A DNA stretch of 64,000 nucleotides from Kosakonia sp. BYX6. GTDB taxonomy: Bacteria > Pseudomonadota > Gammaproteobacteria > Enterobacterales > Enterobacteriaceae. Each line of letters starts with the position of its first letter. The stretch's first letter is position 1. Shown here piece after piece: positions 7,559 through 15,606 of the stretch. The notes beneath the pieces were generated by a model. That model searched no databases, was not told the origin of the DNA, and saw only the letters and a program-made list of their open reading frames with translations. Position numbers and translations under genes: made by a program. The stretch lies in assembly GCF_038449125.1 (NCBI RefSeq), contig NZ_CP151800.1, positions 2,204,406 through 2,268,405 on the forward strand, given 5' to 3'.

Positions 7559-9151
7559 ATGCCAAATTTACGAACAAAACAGGTCCGGCGGTTAGTGCGA
7601 GTTGTCTTGTTAATGCCGGGAATGCTGGGTGTGGCGCAGGCTGCCGGGGAAGCGGCAACACCCGCGAAAGTGACGCTTCGCGAGTACATCGTGCGGGGCA
7701 ACACCGTACTGGATACACAGACCATCGAACGGGCGGTGTACCCGTTTCTGGGGCCGGATCGCGCAATGAGCGACCTGCAAGCCGCCCGCGAAGCGTTGCA
7801 GAAAGCGTACAACGAACGGGGGTATGAATCGGTGTATGTCGATCTCCCCGAGCAGCGCGTGACCGGCGGCGTGGTGCTGTTGCTGGTGACGGAAACTCGC
7901 GTCGGGCGGTTGCGGGTGACCGGTGCGCAACATCGTTCGCCGCTGGAAATCCGCGACCAGGTTCCGGCCTTGCGCGAGGGCGAAGTGCCGGATTTTCGCC
8001 TTGCGCAGCGCCAGCTTGGCGAGCTGAACAGCGCCTCGCAGGAAGTGATCCCCAGCGTCAAACAGGGTGTGGTGCCAGGCACGATGGATGTTGATTTGCA
8101 GGTGAAAGATGAATCGCCGTGGGGAGCCAGTGTTGGCCTGAACAATGATTACAGCGTGGATACCACCACGCTTCGCGCGATGGCGACGCTCAGCCACAAC
8201 AATCTGTGGCAAAAGTCGCACAGCGCATCGCTCACCTTTTACACCGCCCCGCGCGATAGGGACGACGCGAAAGTTTTTTCGGCGTCTTACTCGTTGCCAT
8301 TGGCTTCCCGCTGGAGCCTCGATTTCAGCGGTTACACCAGCGACAGCGATGTCGCCACTGTCGGCGGCACCAACGTGTTGGGCAAAGGTTACTCGTTTGG
8401 TACCAGCGCGACCTATCGCTGGGAGCCGATAGGCAACGGGTATCACTCGGTTTCGCTGGGGCTGGAGCTGAAAAACTTCGACGAAGACGTGACGTTTGGC
8501 CCGGACAAACAGCATGTGCCGATTCGCTATGTGCCGTTCACGTTCGGTTACAGCGGCATGTGGTCGGCTGACACCTCGCAATCAATGGTGGATTTAAGCC
8601 TGACCGGTGCCTCACGCAGTTTCTTTTCCATCGGCAGCGATGAGGCGCGTTTTCAGGACAAACGCTGGCTGGCGAACCCCAGTTTCATGCTGTTTAAAGG
8701 CAATTTAAGCCACACGCAAGACATCTGGTGGCGCTGGCAATTGCACGGGCGGCTGGGCTTTCAGTTCGCCTCTGGCCCGCTGGTCTCTAACGAGCAGTTT
8801 TCCGCCGGCGGCGCGACCAGCGTGCGGGGGTATTACGCGGCGGAAAGCACCGGTGACGACGGTTATATGGCGGGCGTAGAACTGCGCACGCCGTCGTTGA
8901 GCAACTGGGTTGGCAAGCCGTTTAACGAATGGCGTTTCTACCTGTTCGCCGAAACGGCTGAGGTGAAACTGCAAGAACCGCTGCCTGAACAACGCTCGCG
9001 CTATCAACTGAGCAGCGTCGGCATTGGCACGCGTCAGCAGCTTTTCGATGGGTTTTCCACCGATGTCGATTGGGGATACCCGCTGCAAGATGGCCCAAAC
9101 ACCGACAAGTACGACTCGCGCCTGAACATGAACCTGAGCGCCAGTTTTTGA
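7559..9151 (+). CDS. Two-partner secretion transporter TpsB (ShlB/FhaC/HecB family)
   Basis: A 530-residue outer-membrane protein. A signal peptide ends near GVAQAAGEA. Two POTRA domains follow (about residues 40-190: REYIVRGNTVLDTQTIE, then VGRLRVTGAQHRSPLEIRDQ), and then a 16-strand-type barrel. The loop-6 motif (SVRGYYAAES) and the following strand (GYMAGVELRTP) are characteristic of the Omp85/TpsB family. The start at 7559 was chosen because it gives a proper signal peptide; the frame is open far upstream but overlaps the preceding gene. It should export the exoprotein encoded at 1-3504. Unusually, the genes for a Ton motor follow directly in the same direction. It corresponds in position and family to PdtB of P. 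aeruginosa. Confidence 0.9.
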   Translation: MPNLRTKQVRRLVRVVLLMPGMLGVAQAAGEAATPAKVTLREYIVRGNTVLDTQTIERAVYPFLGPDRAMSDLQAAREALQKAYNERGYESVYVDLPEQRVTGGVVLLLVTETRVGRLRVTGAQHRSPLEIRDQVPALREGEVPDFRLAQRQLGELNSASQEVIPSVKQGVVPGTMDVDLQVKDESPWGASVGLNNDYSVDTTTLRAMATLSHNNLWQKSHSASLTFYTAPRDRDDAKVFSASYSLPLASRWSLDFSGYTSDSDVATVGGTNVLGKGYSFGTSATYRWEPIGNGYHSVSLGLELKNFDEDVTFGPDKQHVPIRYVPFTFGYSGMWSADTSQSMVDLSLTGASRSFFSIGSDEARFQDKRWLANPSFMLFKGNLSHTQDIWWRWQLHGRLGFQFASGPLVSNEQFSAGGATSVRGYYAAESTGDDGYMAGVELRTPSLSNWVGKPFNEWRFYLFAETAEVKLQEPLPEQRSRYQLSSVGIGTRQQLFDGFSTDVDWGYPLQDGPNTDKYDSRLNMNLSASF

Positions 9152-9179
9152 TTTTTCAGAGACTTTCGGAGCTATGACG

Positions 9180-10991
9180 ATGCTACTACGTTCTTTCATC
9201 AGTTTGCTCATCGTAACGGCAAGCCTGCTGTTGCCTTCGTTATCGCATGCCGCCGATTGGTGGCAAACGGAGTGGAAATACCGCAAGCAGATTGCTGTCG
9301 ATGCGACGCCCAACAATGGCAACGTCAGCGAAACCGTCAGCCGCGTGCCGCTGCTGATCCGTCTGCATACCGGCAACTTTAGCTTTGACGGCGAAGGCGC
9401 CGAAGGTAAAGACCTGCGTTTTGTCACCGACGACGGGAAAACCGTCCTCAACTACCAGATTGAGAGTTTCGATCCGCTGCTCGGCATGGCGACCATTTGG
9501 CTGGATATGCCGCAAATCGAGGGTGGAACCCGCCACGACATCAGCCTTTATTACGGCAACGACGACGCGCCGCAGACTTCCAACGGTCAGACGACCTTCG
9601 ATGCCAATTACACGCTGGTTTATCACTTTAACGGCGCGGCCGATGCGCCACCGCGCGATACCACCGCTTACGGCAACCACGCGCAAACCGTTGCCGGAAC
9701 GCCAGTCGACAGCGTGATTGGTCGCGGTTTATTGCTGACCGGCACGCCGCTGATGCTGCCCGCATCGCCTTCTCTGGCGCTGGCGGCGGGTGGGGCGTTC
9801 ACCTTCAGCGCCTGGGTGCGCCAGGATCAACCGGCGGGCGACCAACTGCTGTATGCCCGCCGCGAAGCCGGTAACAGCCTGTTGATCGGCGTGAGCCAGG
9901 GCACGCCTTTTGTTGAAGTGAACGGCCAGCGCAGCCCGCAGGCGCAACCGCTGACGCCCGGCGCCTGGCAGCATCTGGCGGTCGCCGCCGACGGCCAGCA
10001 CGTGGCGCTGTATGTGCAGGGGCGACAAACCGCCGTGCTGGCGGTGGCGCTGCCCGCGCTGACCACGGCGGCGGCGATTGGCGGCGATGTGCCTGCGCCC
10101 GCCGAACCGAACCTTGCCGCGCCTGAGACCGGCGCAACTCAACCAGTGGCCTGGCTGCCCTTTACGGGCGCGATTGATGAAGTGCGCCTGTCGAAAATTG
10201 CCCGCCCGGCGGCGTTATTGCTGGCCGATGCCACTTCACAGGGCAGTGAATCGCGGCTGGTGCAGTACGGCGCGGATGAACAGCAATCCGGTTTTGATTT
10301 CGGCGGACTGGCTTTCCTGGTGAAAGCCGTGCCGTTCGACGCGTGGATCGTGCTGGTGATCCTTGGCTGGATGATGGTGCACACGTGGATTGTGATGATT
10401 GGCAAAAATAAGCGTACCCGCCAGTTACAGGTCGGCAACGAAGCTTTTCGCACTGCCTTTTCCAACGTCGGCATGCACCTTGAATCGCTGGCGGATAACC
10501 ACGAAGCCCAGGCGCACCTGCGTGATTCCTCGTTGTGGCGGCTGTATGAAGTGGGCGTGCATGAGTTGCGCACGCGCCGCCAGCAAGGCGTCGACACCGC
10601 GCGCGTAACCAGCGAAACCCTCGAAACTCTGCGCGTCTGTATGGACGCGACCCGCACGCGCGAAATGCAGATGCTGGCGGCGCGTATGGGCGTGTTATCC
10701 AACGCCATCGCCGGTGGCCCTTACATCGGCCTGCTCGGTACGGTGCTCGGCATTATGGTGGTGTTTCTCGGCACGGCGATGGCCGGTGACGTGAATATCA
10801 ACGCCATTGCCCCCGGCATGGCAGCGGCGTTGCTGGCAACAGCCGCCGGGTTGTTTGTCGCGATCCCGGCGCTCTTTGGTTACAACCGCATTCTCAGCCG
10901 TAACCGGGAGATCAGCGCCGATATGCGCGTGTTCGTCGATGAGTTTATCGCTCGCCTCGCAGAACACGGCGCTGCGCAACCCCAATCTTGA
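9180..10991 (+). CDS. ExbB/TolQ/MotA-family proton channel with N-terminal DUF2341 and LamG-like periplasmic domains
   Basis: About 603 residues. After a signal peptide (cleavage near SLSHAADWW), residues about 30-135 match the DUF2341 pattern (WWQTEWKYRKQI, LNYQIESFD, DISLYYGN), and about 150-340 form a LamG/concanavalin-like domain (FTFSAWVRQDQPAGDQLLYA, GAWQHLAVAADGQHVALYV, AIDEVRLSK). Then come the three membrane helices of an ExbB, with the conserved GPYIGLLGTVLGIM and AIAPGMAAALLATAAGLFVA segments. ExbB proteins form the pentameric proton-driven motor with ExbD. An alternative ATG at 9174 lies too near the ribosome site; 9180 has better spacing. The lectin-like periplasmic extension is rare in E. 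coli-type ExbB. It overlaps nothing and precedes exbD by 11 bases. Confidence 0.88.
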   Translation: MLLRSFISLLIVTASLLLPSLSHAADWWQTEWKYRKQIAVDATPNNGNVSETVSRVPLLIRLHTGNFSFDGEGAEGKDLRFVTDDGKTVLNYQIESFDPLLGMATIWLDMPQIEGGTRHDISLYYGNDDAPQTSNGQTTFDANYTLVYHFNGAADAPPRDTTAYGNHAQTVAGTPVDSVIGRGLLLTGTPLMLPASPSLALAAGGAFTFSAWVRQDQPAGDQLLYARREAGNSLLIGVSQGTPFVEVNGQRSPQAQPLTPGAWQHLAVAADGQHVALYVQGRQTAVLAVALPALTTAAAIGGDVPAPAEPNLAAPETGATQPVAWLPFTGAIDEVRLSKIARPAALLLADATSQGSESRLVQYGADEQQSGFDFGGLAFLVKAVPFDAWIVLVILGWMMVHTWIVMIGKNKRTRQLQVGNEAFRTAFSNVGMHLESLADNHEAQAHLRDSSLWRLYEVGVHELRTRRQQGVDTARVTSETLETLRVCMDATRTREMQMLAARMGVLSNAIAGGPYIGLLGTVLGIMVVFLGTAMAGDVNINAIAPGMAAALLATAAGLFVAIPALFGYNRILSRNREISADMRVFVDEFIARLAEHGAAQPQS

Positions 10992-11002
10992 GGAGAGAGA
11001 AT

Positions 11003-11422
11003 ATGGCTTCCCCAACGTCATCCCCGGACGACGACGAAGGCAGCGCGGTCGATAGTATTAACATCACACCGCTGGTGGACGTGCTGATGGTGGTGCTGGT
11101 GATGTTTATTCTCACCGCCACCGCGCAGATTGCCGGTATTCAGGTCAATTTGCCGAAGGCTTCATCCAGCGTCTCGCTGTCGCAGCCGAAAACCAAAGCG
11201 ATTTCGATCAACGATGCCGGGCAGGTGTTTCTTGATGCCTACCCGGTGACGCTGGCGGAGCTTGAAGAGCGCTTGCGCACCGAGAAGGCGCTTAACCCGG
11301 AATTCCCGGTGATTGTGCGCGGTGACCAGGTGGTGCAGTACCAGCGAGTGGTTGACGTGCTGGATCTGTTGCGCCGCCTGGAGCTTACACAAATCGGTCT
11401 GGTGACCGGTAAGCCGAGTTAA
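11003..11422 (+). CDS. exbD: ExbD/TolR-family motor subunit
   Basis: A 139-residue protein with a short cytoplasmic N-terminus, one membrane helix and a periplasmic ExbD domain. The segment INITPLVDVLMVVLVMFIL carries the aspartate that is protonated in ExbD/TolR/MotB motors. The periplasmic part (KAISINDAGQVFLDAYPVTL, FPVIVRGDQVVQYQRVVDVL) is canonical. The ATG at 11003 is preceded by a strong ribosome site (aggagag) that overlaps the end of the ExbB gene. With the ExbB-like gene before and the TonB-like gene after, it forms a complete Ton motor set dedicated to this locus. Confidence 0.93.
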   Translation: MASPTSSPDDDEGSAVDSINITPLVDVLMVVLVMFILTATAQIAGIQVNLPKASSSVSLSQPKTKAISINDAGQVFLDAYPVTLAELEERLRTEKALNPEFPVIVRGDQVVQYQRVVDVLDLLRRLELTQIGLVTGKPS

Positions 11423-11426
11423 GCCC

Positions 11427-12116
11427 GTGAACGCACCCCTTTCAGCGCTGCGGCGGCTGGGCAAATACCTCATCGCGATAGCGCTGGCGGCGGCTGTCGG
11501 CTGGCAACTTTGGCAATGGTTGAGCGCGCCGGCGGGCGTGCAGCGTAAAGCGCCGGAAGTCACCACCATTATTCCGTTGCCGCCACCCCCTCCGCCGCCG
11601 CCAAAACCCGAGCCACCGCCGGAGCCAGAAACACCACCGCCGGAGCAGACGATGGTTGAACCCACGCCGGTGGAGAAGCCTGCGCCCGAAGAACCGAAAC
11701 CGGCAGAGGAGCCAAAAGCCGCCGACAACAATGCGCAGCCGATGCAGATGAATTCCGACGCGCAGGCCGGTAGCGACGCGTTCAATATTGGCGCGGGTTC
11801 CGGCGGCGGTATGGCCGGTTCGGGCGGAGCCGGGCGTATCGGCAATGCGACGTACGGGCAGTATCTCGGCTATGCCCTGCAAAAACTGGTGCGCGAAAAC
11901 GACAGTACCGGTTACCTGGCGTATCAGCTGGATGTCGATATCTGGATCGATCGGGAAGGGCGCGTAACACGCGCGGAAATCCGCCGCTCCAGTGGGGATG
12001 CCGATGTAGATGAAAAGGTCGCCACGGTGCTGCGCAACGCGGTACTGACGCAGCGACCCACCACAACGACAACCATGCCGGTGAAGGTCCGGCTGAATAG
12101 CCGCCGCCCGACCTGA
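11427..12116 (+). CDS. TonB-like energy transducer
   Basis: A 229-residue protein starting with GTG, four bases after the exbD stop. One N-terminal membrane helix (about residues 13-32) is followed by a Pro-rich stretch (PPPPPPPPKPEPPPEPETPP and EKPAPEEPKPAEEPK) that would span the periplasm. A glycine-rich linker comes next, then a C-terminal TonB/TolA-like domain (YLAYQLDVDIWIDREGRVTR, EIRRSSGDADVDEKVATVLR). The C-terminal domain would contact an outer-membrane client; candidates in the locus are the TpsB and the porin. No TonB-dependent receptor with a plug domain is encoded nearby, which is what makes this Ton set unusual. Confidence 0.88.
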   Translation: MNAPLSALRRLGKYLIAIALAAAVGWQLWQWLSAPAGVQRKAPEVTTIIPLPPPPPPPPKPEPPPEPETPPPEQTMVEPTPVEKPAPEEPKPAEEPKAADNNAQPMQMNSDAQAGSDAFNIGAGSGGGMAGSGGAGRIGNATYGQYLGYALQKLVRENDSTGYLAYQLDVDIWIDREGRVTRAEIRRSSGDADVDEKVATVLRNAVLTQRPTTTTTMPVKVRLNSRRPT

Positions 12117-12153
12117 CGCGGGTGGTTTTGATATCCCTGTGGAGCACAACATT

Positions 12154-13884
12154 ATGCTTTTTCAACCAACACCACGAGCAAGCTTGATGGTCATGGCGCC
12201 GATCGTTGGCCTATGGCAAACCCCCGCGCAGGCACAAACCCCGGCAAACGACGATGTCACCGTCGAGCTGATTCAACTGCTGGTCGAATCCGGCGTGCTG
12301 AAAAAAGAGCAGGCCAGCGCGCTGTTACAACGGGCGCAGGCCAGAGCGGCACAGGCCGCGCAAGCGCAGCCCGCAGCGCAAAGCGATACGGTGACTGCGC
12401 AGCCGGGAGATGTACGCGTGCCGTATGTGCCGACCACGGTGCGAAAAGAGATCGAGAAGAACGTCAAAGACGACATGCTTGCGCAGGCGAAAGCCGAGAA
12501 CTGGGCGCAGCCGAACACCTTTCCGGACTGGGTGTCGCGCATTACGCTGGAGGGCGACGTGCGCGTGCGCGACGAGTCGCGCCTGTACGACAGCCGCAAC
12601 AGTAATGAGCTGATTGATTTTGCGGCGTTCAACCGTGACGGGCCGGTGCCGACCATCGTCGCTAATCAGGCCAACCCGTTTGATTTCAAATATCTCAACA
12701 CGCGCAAAGATCGGCGCAATCTGTGGCGCTACCGCGCGCGGCTGGGGGTTAAAGCCGACGTTAGCGACAACTGGCGCGCCGGCATTCGCCTCGCCAGCGG
12801 CAGCGATAACAACCCGGTGTCGACGTCCGATACTTTCGGCGACGGCATGAGCAAAAAGGATATCTGGCTCGATAACGCATGGATTAGCTGGCAGGCCGCA
12901 CCCTGGGCGACCTTCACCGCCGGGCGCGCGTCCAGCCCGTTTATGGCGACCGACATGTTATTTGCCGATGATTTGCAATTCGACGGTATCTCCGCGCAAC
13001 TGGCGCAAAACACGAGCGAAAATCCGTTAGCCCTGTTTGGCAACCTCGGGATGTATGCCCTCGATTTTAGCCACAACCCGTGGCGTGCGGAGTCGGGCAC
13101 CGAAGGCGAGAGCGAAAACAAATGGCTGATGGGCGCGCAGGTTGGCGCGCACTGGCAACTCAATGAGGACAACCGGCTGACTGGCGCGCTGGCGTATTAC
13201 CGCTTCGACAATGTTGAAGGACACCGCTCGTCGGCCTGTACCGTTTTCAGCGCGTCTGATGGCTGCGACAGCGACTGGTCGCGCCCGGCGTTTATGCAAA
13301 AAGGCAACACGCTGTTCCTGCTGCGCGACATTCGCCAGTGGTCGTCCGATCCCAATGACTGGAACGAGTGGCAATACGTTGGTCTGGCGTCGAAATTTGA
13401 CCTGCTCGATCTGAACCTCGCCTGGGAAACCGCGCTGTTTGACAACCTCGACTTACGCCTTGACGGCAACTACATCCGCAACCTGGCCTACGACAAAGAC
13501 GAGATGATCCGCCGCGCGGGCGGCATCGACAACATCGTCACCAACGCAGAAGGTTCGACACAAAGCGGCACGGCGGACGTCAAAAGCGGCCCCAACGCGT
13601 GGATGATGCAGGCAACATTCGGGCGCGGCATTGCGCTGGCGCAGCAGGGCAACTGGCGGTTGTTCACCGGGTACAAATACATCCAGCCGGACGCCTTGCC
13701 GGATGGCTTTAACGACAGCAGTTTCCACCAGGGGGGCACCAACGCGCGCGGATACTTCCTCGGCGGGGCGTACGCCTTTGATAAACATCTGTGGGGGCAG
13801 GCGAGCTGGAGCAGTTCACGCGAGGTCTACGGTGCGCCGTTGTCCATCGACGTGATCCGCGTCGACCTGAATGCCCAGTTCTGA
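12154..13884 (+). CDS. Putative outer-membrane porin
   Basis: About 576 residues. A signal peptide ends near PAQAQTPAND. A helical segment follows (about residues 25-65: VELIQLLVESGVLKKEQASA) and then a beta-barrel rich in aromatic-capped strands, with a terminal strand ending in phenylalanine (VIRVDLNAQF) as BAM substrates do. The architecture matches the 'putative porin' family found in proteobacterial secretion and Ton loci. The start at 12154 was preferred over an upstream GTG because of the ribosome site (ggag) nine bases before it. It lies in the same transcription unit as the Ton genes; the substrate is unknown. Confidence 0.8.
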   Translation: MLFQPTPRASLMVMAPIVGLWQTPAQAQTPANDDVTVELIQLLVESGVLKKEQASALLQRAQARAAQAAQAQPAAQSDTVTAQPGDVRVPYVPTTVRKEIEKNVKDDMLAQAKAENWAQPNTFPDWVSRITLEGDVRVRDESRLYDSRNSNELIDFAAFNRDGPVPTIVANQANPFDFKYLNTRKDRRNLWRYRARLGVKADVSDNWRAGIRLASGSDNNPVSTSDTFGDGMSKKDIWLDNAWISWQAAPWATFTAGRASSPFMATDMLFADDLQFDGISAQLAQNTSENPLALFGNLGMYALDFSHNPWRAESGTEGESENKWLMGAQVGAHWQLNEDNRLTGALAYYRFDNVEGHRSSACTVFSASDGCDSDWSRPAFMQKGNTLFLLRDIRQWSSDPNDWNEWQYVGLASKFDLLDLNLAWETALFDNLDLRLDGNYIRNLAYDKDEMIRRAGGIDNIVTNAEGSTQSGTADVKSGPNAWMMQATFGRGIALAQQGNWRLFTGYKYIQPDALPDGFNDSSFHQGGTNARGYFLGGAYAFDKHLWGQASWSSSREVYGAPLSIDVIRVDLNAQF

Positions 13885-13896
13885 CGGAGGGGTGAG

Positions 13897-14529
13897 ATGA
13901 AACATGGGTTATCTCTTGCGAGCGTCATTGCGCTGCTGCTGGTATCGACGTTCGGCCAGGCCGACACGATGGAGGAGCGCTTACGTGCGCAGTTGCGCAG
14001 CACCGCGCAACAGCTTCAACAAGTGCAGAGCCAGCAGGCGCAAATGACAGCGGCAAAAGCCGCCGCCGACGCCGAGCGTGATGCGCTCAAACGTGAACTG
14101 GCGGCGCTCAGTGCGCGTGAGAAAACGCAGCGCAGCCGCGCAGAAAAACGGGAAAGCGAGCAGCAGGCGCTGTATGCGCAGGCCGAGGCGCAGGTCAATG
14201 ACAGCCGCCAGCAAGCGGCAAAACTCGCGGCGGCGTTGCAAACACTGCAACAGCAGGCGAACACCTTGCAAAGTGACGGTGTCACACTGAAGGAGAGCCT
14301 CAAAGAGCGCGAGACACAATTGGCGCAGTGTACGGTTAAAAATGCGCAGATGTACCGCGCCGGGCGCGAGTTGCTCAGCGCCTATGAGGCGTTTGGCAAG
14401 GGCGATCTGTTGGCGATTCGCCAGCCTTTTGCGGGCAAGGCGCGGGTGGAATTTGATGAACACGCACAGGCACTTGGCGACCGGCTTTATCAAAGCCAGG
14501 TGCAGGCGGCAACCGTCAGCAACAAATAA
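13897..14529 (+). CDS. Periplasmic coiled-coil protein
   Basis: A 210-residue protein. A signal peptide ends near TFGQADTME. Residues about 25-150 form a long, continuous coiled coil rich in Q, A, E, K and R (QLQQVQSQQAQMTAAKAAAD and similar). The remaining 55 residues (YRAGRELLSAYEAFGKGDLL, FDEHAQALGDRLYQSQVQAA) look like a small helical end domain. I do not recognise a named family. A strong ribosome site (ggaggggtgag) precedes the start, 12 bases after the porin stop. A role as a periplasmic spacer or chaperone for the exoprotein or porin is only inferred from its place in the operon. Confidence 0.7.
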   Translation: MKHGLSLASVIALLLVSTFGQADTMEERLRAQLRSTAQQLQQVQSQQAQMTAAKAAADAERDALKRELAALSAREKTQRSRAEKRESEQQALYAQAEAQVNDSRQQAAKLAAALQTLQQQANTLQSDGVTLKESLKERETQLAQCTVKNAQMYRAGRELLSAYEAFGKGDLLAIRQPFAGKARVEFDEHAQALGDRLYQSQVQAATVSNK

Positions 14530-14544
14530 TCGGCAGGGACAACA

Positions 14545-15483
14545 ATGATCACCAAACAATTTCTCTTTACGCTGATGCCGCTGGCGTCGTTGATACTGTC
14601 GGCGCAGGCCGCGCAAAGCAGCTCGATTGCCAGCGCCGGGGATATTCAGCTTTCGCGCCAGGAGGTGGCCGGACGCGTCGCGGTGCTATCGGCGGCGCAA
14701 CGCGAACAACTGGCGAAGAACCCGGCGCCGCTGGAAGCGTGGGTCCGCGAGCAACTCGCCGACCGTTTGTTGTTGCAGGAAGCCACAGCCCAGCAATGGG
14801 ATAAACGCCCGGAAGTCGCCCAGCAGATCGCCGAAGCGAGCCGGGAGGTTATCGCCCGATCATATCTGCTCTCTGTCAGCCAGGTGCCGGAAGGCTACCC
14901 CAGCGATGCGGAGTTGCGCGCGGCGTATAACCGGGCGAAAGGGAACCTGCAAAAACCGGCCAGCTATCGCCTGAGCCAGTTGTTTATTGCCGCAGCGCCC
15001 GATGATGCGGATGCGCAGGCAAAAGCGCGCAAGCGGGCGTTGGAAGTAGTGCAAAAAGCGCGCAGCCCGAAAGCGGATTTCAACAAACTGATTGCCGAGT
15101 ATGGCAAAGGCGAGAGTGACCAGGTGCAGAACGATACTGGCTGGGTGACGCTCGGACAGTTGCTGCCGGAAGTGCGCCCGGTGGTCGCCAGCCTGCAAGC
15201 GGGGGAAGTTTCAGATCCGATACAGTCCTCGGCGGGGTTACATGTGCTGAAATTGGTGGAAATGCACGAGCCTGAGCAAGCTTCCCTTGATGAAGTGCGC
15301 GACGCGCTGGCCGCACGCATGCGCCAGGAGCGGCAGGCACAAATTGCCCGCGCGTATCTCGACAGCCTTGCCAACGGCCCGATGGTGAAAGTCGATAACA
15401 AAGCGATTGACGAACTGCTCAAAGAGGGCACGACGACGGTGAGGGATGGGAAAAACAAAGAGGGCAGTAAAGGCGCGCGGTAA
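14545..15483 (+). CDS. Periplasmic PpiC-type (parvulin) peptidyl-prolyl isomerase
   Basis: A 312-residue protein. The signal peptide ends at SAQAAQSSS. A SurA/PrsA-like helical N-terminal part (about residues 30-130) is followed by a parvulin domain (about 140-245: YRLSQLFIAAAPDDADAQAK, FNKLIAEYGKG, DTGWVTLGQLLPEVRPVVAS, HVLKLVEMHEPEQASLDEVR). The tail is charged and lysine-rich. It is the last gene of the secretion operon, 15 bases after the coiled-coil gene. Parvulins of this type fold outer-membrane or secreted proteins in the periplasm, so the likely client is the exoprotein, TpsB or porin. P. aeruginosa has a PpiC gene at the end of the comparable locus, as I recall. Confidence 0.87.
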   Translation: MITKQFLFTLMPLASLILSAQAAQSSSIASAGDIQLSRQEVAGRVAVLSAAQREQLAKNPAPLEAWVREQLADRLLLQEATAQQWDKRPEVAQQIAEASREVIARSYLLSVSQVPEGYPSDAELRAAYNRAKGNLQKPASYRLSQLFIAAAPDDADAQAKARKRALEVVQKARSPKADFNKLIAEYGKGESDQVQNDTGWVTLGQLLPEVRPVVASLQAGEVSDPIQSSAGLHVLKLVEMHEPEQASLDEVRDALAARMRQERQAQIARAYLDSLANGPMVKVDNKAIDELLKEGTTTVRDGKNKEGSKGAR

Positions 15484-15606
15484 CGGTGCGAACCTGCTGC
15501 CACAAAATATATCCTTACAATATCGCAATAACAAACTAACAAATAATCGGTATCGTTGCGCAAAAAATAACCGAATAGCGTTTTCCCTAAACACAGGAAG
15601 CTCATC

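Noticed and set aside
7610-8581. 323-codon antisense frame across the TpsB gene
   Set aside because: Shadow of the TpsB coding frame; the sense strand has POTRA and barrel motifs and a signal peptide, the antisense has none.
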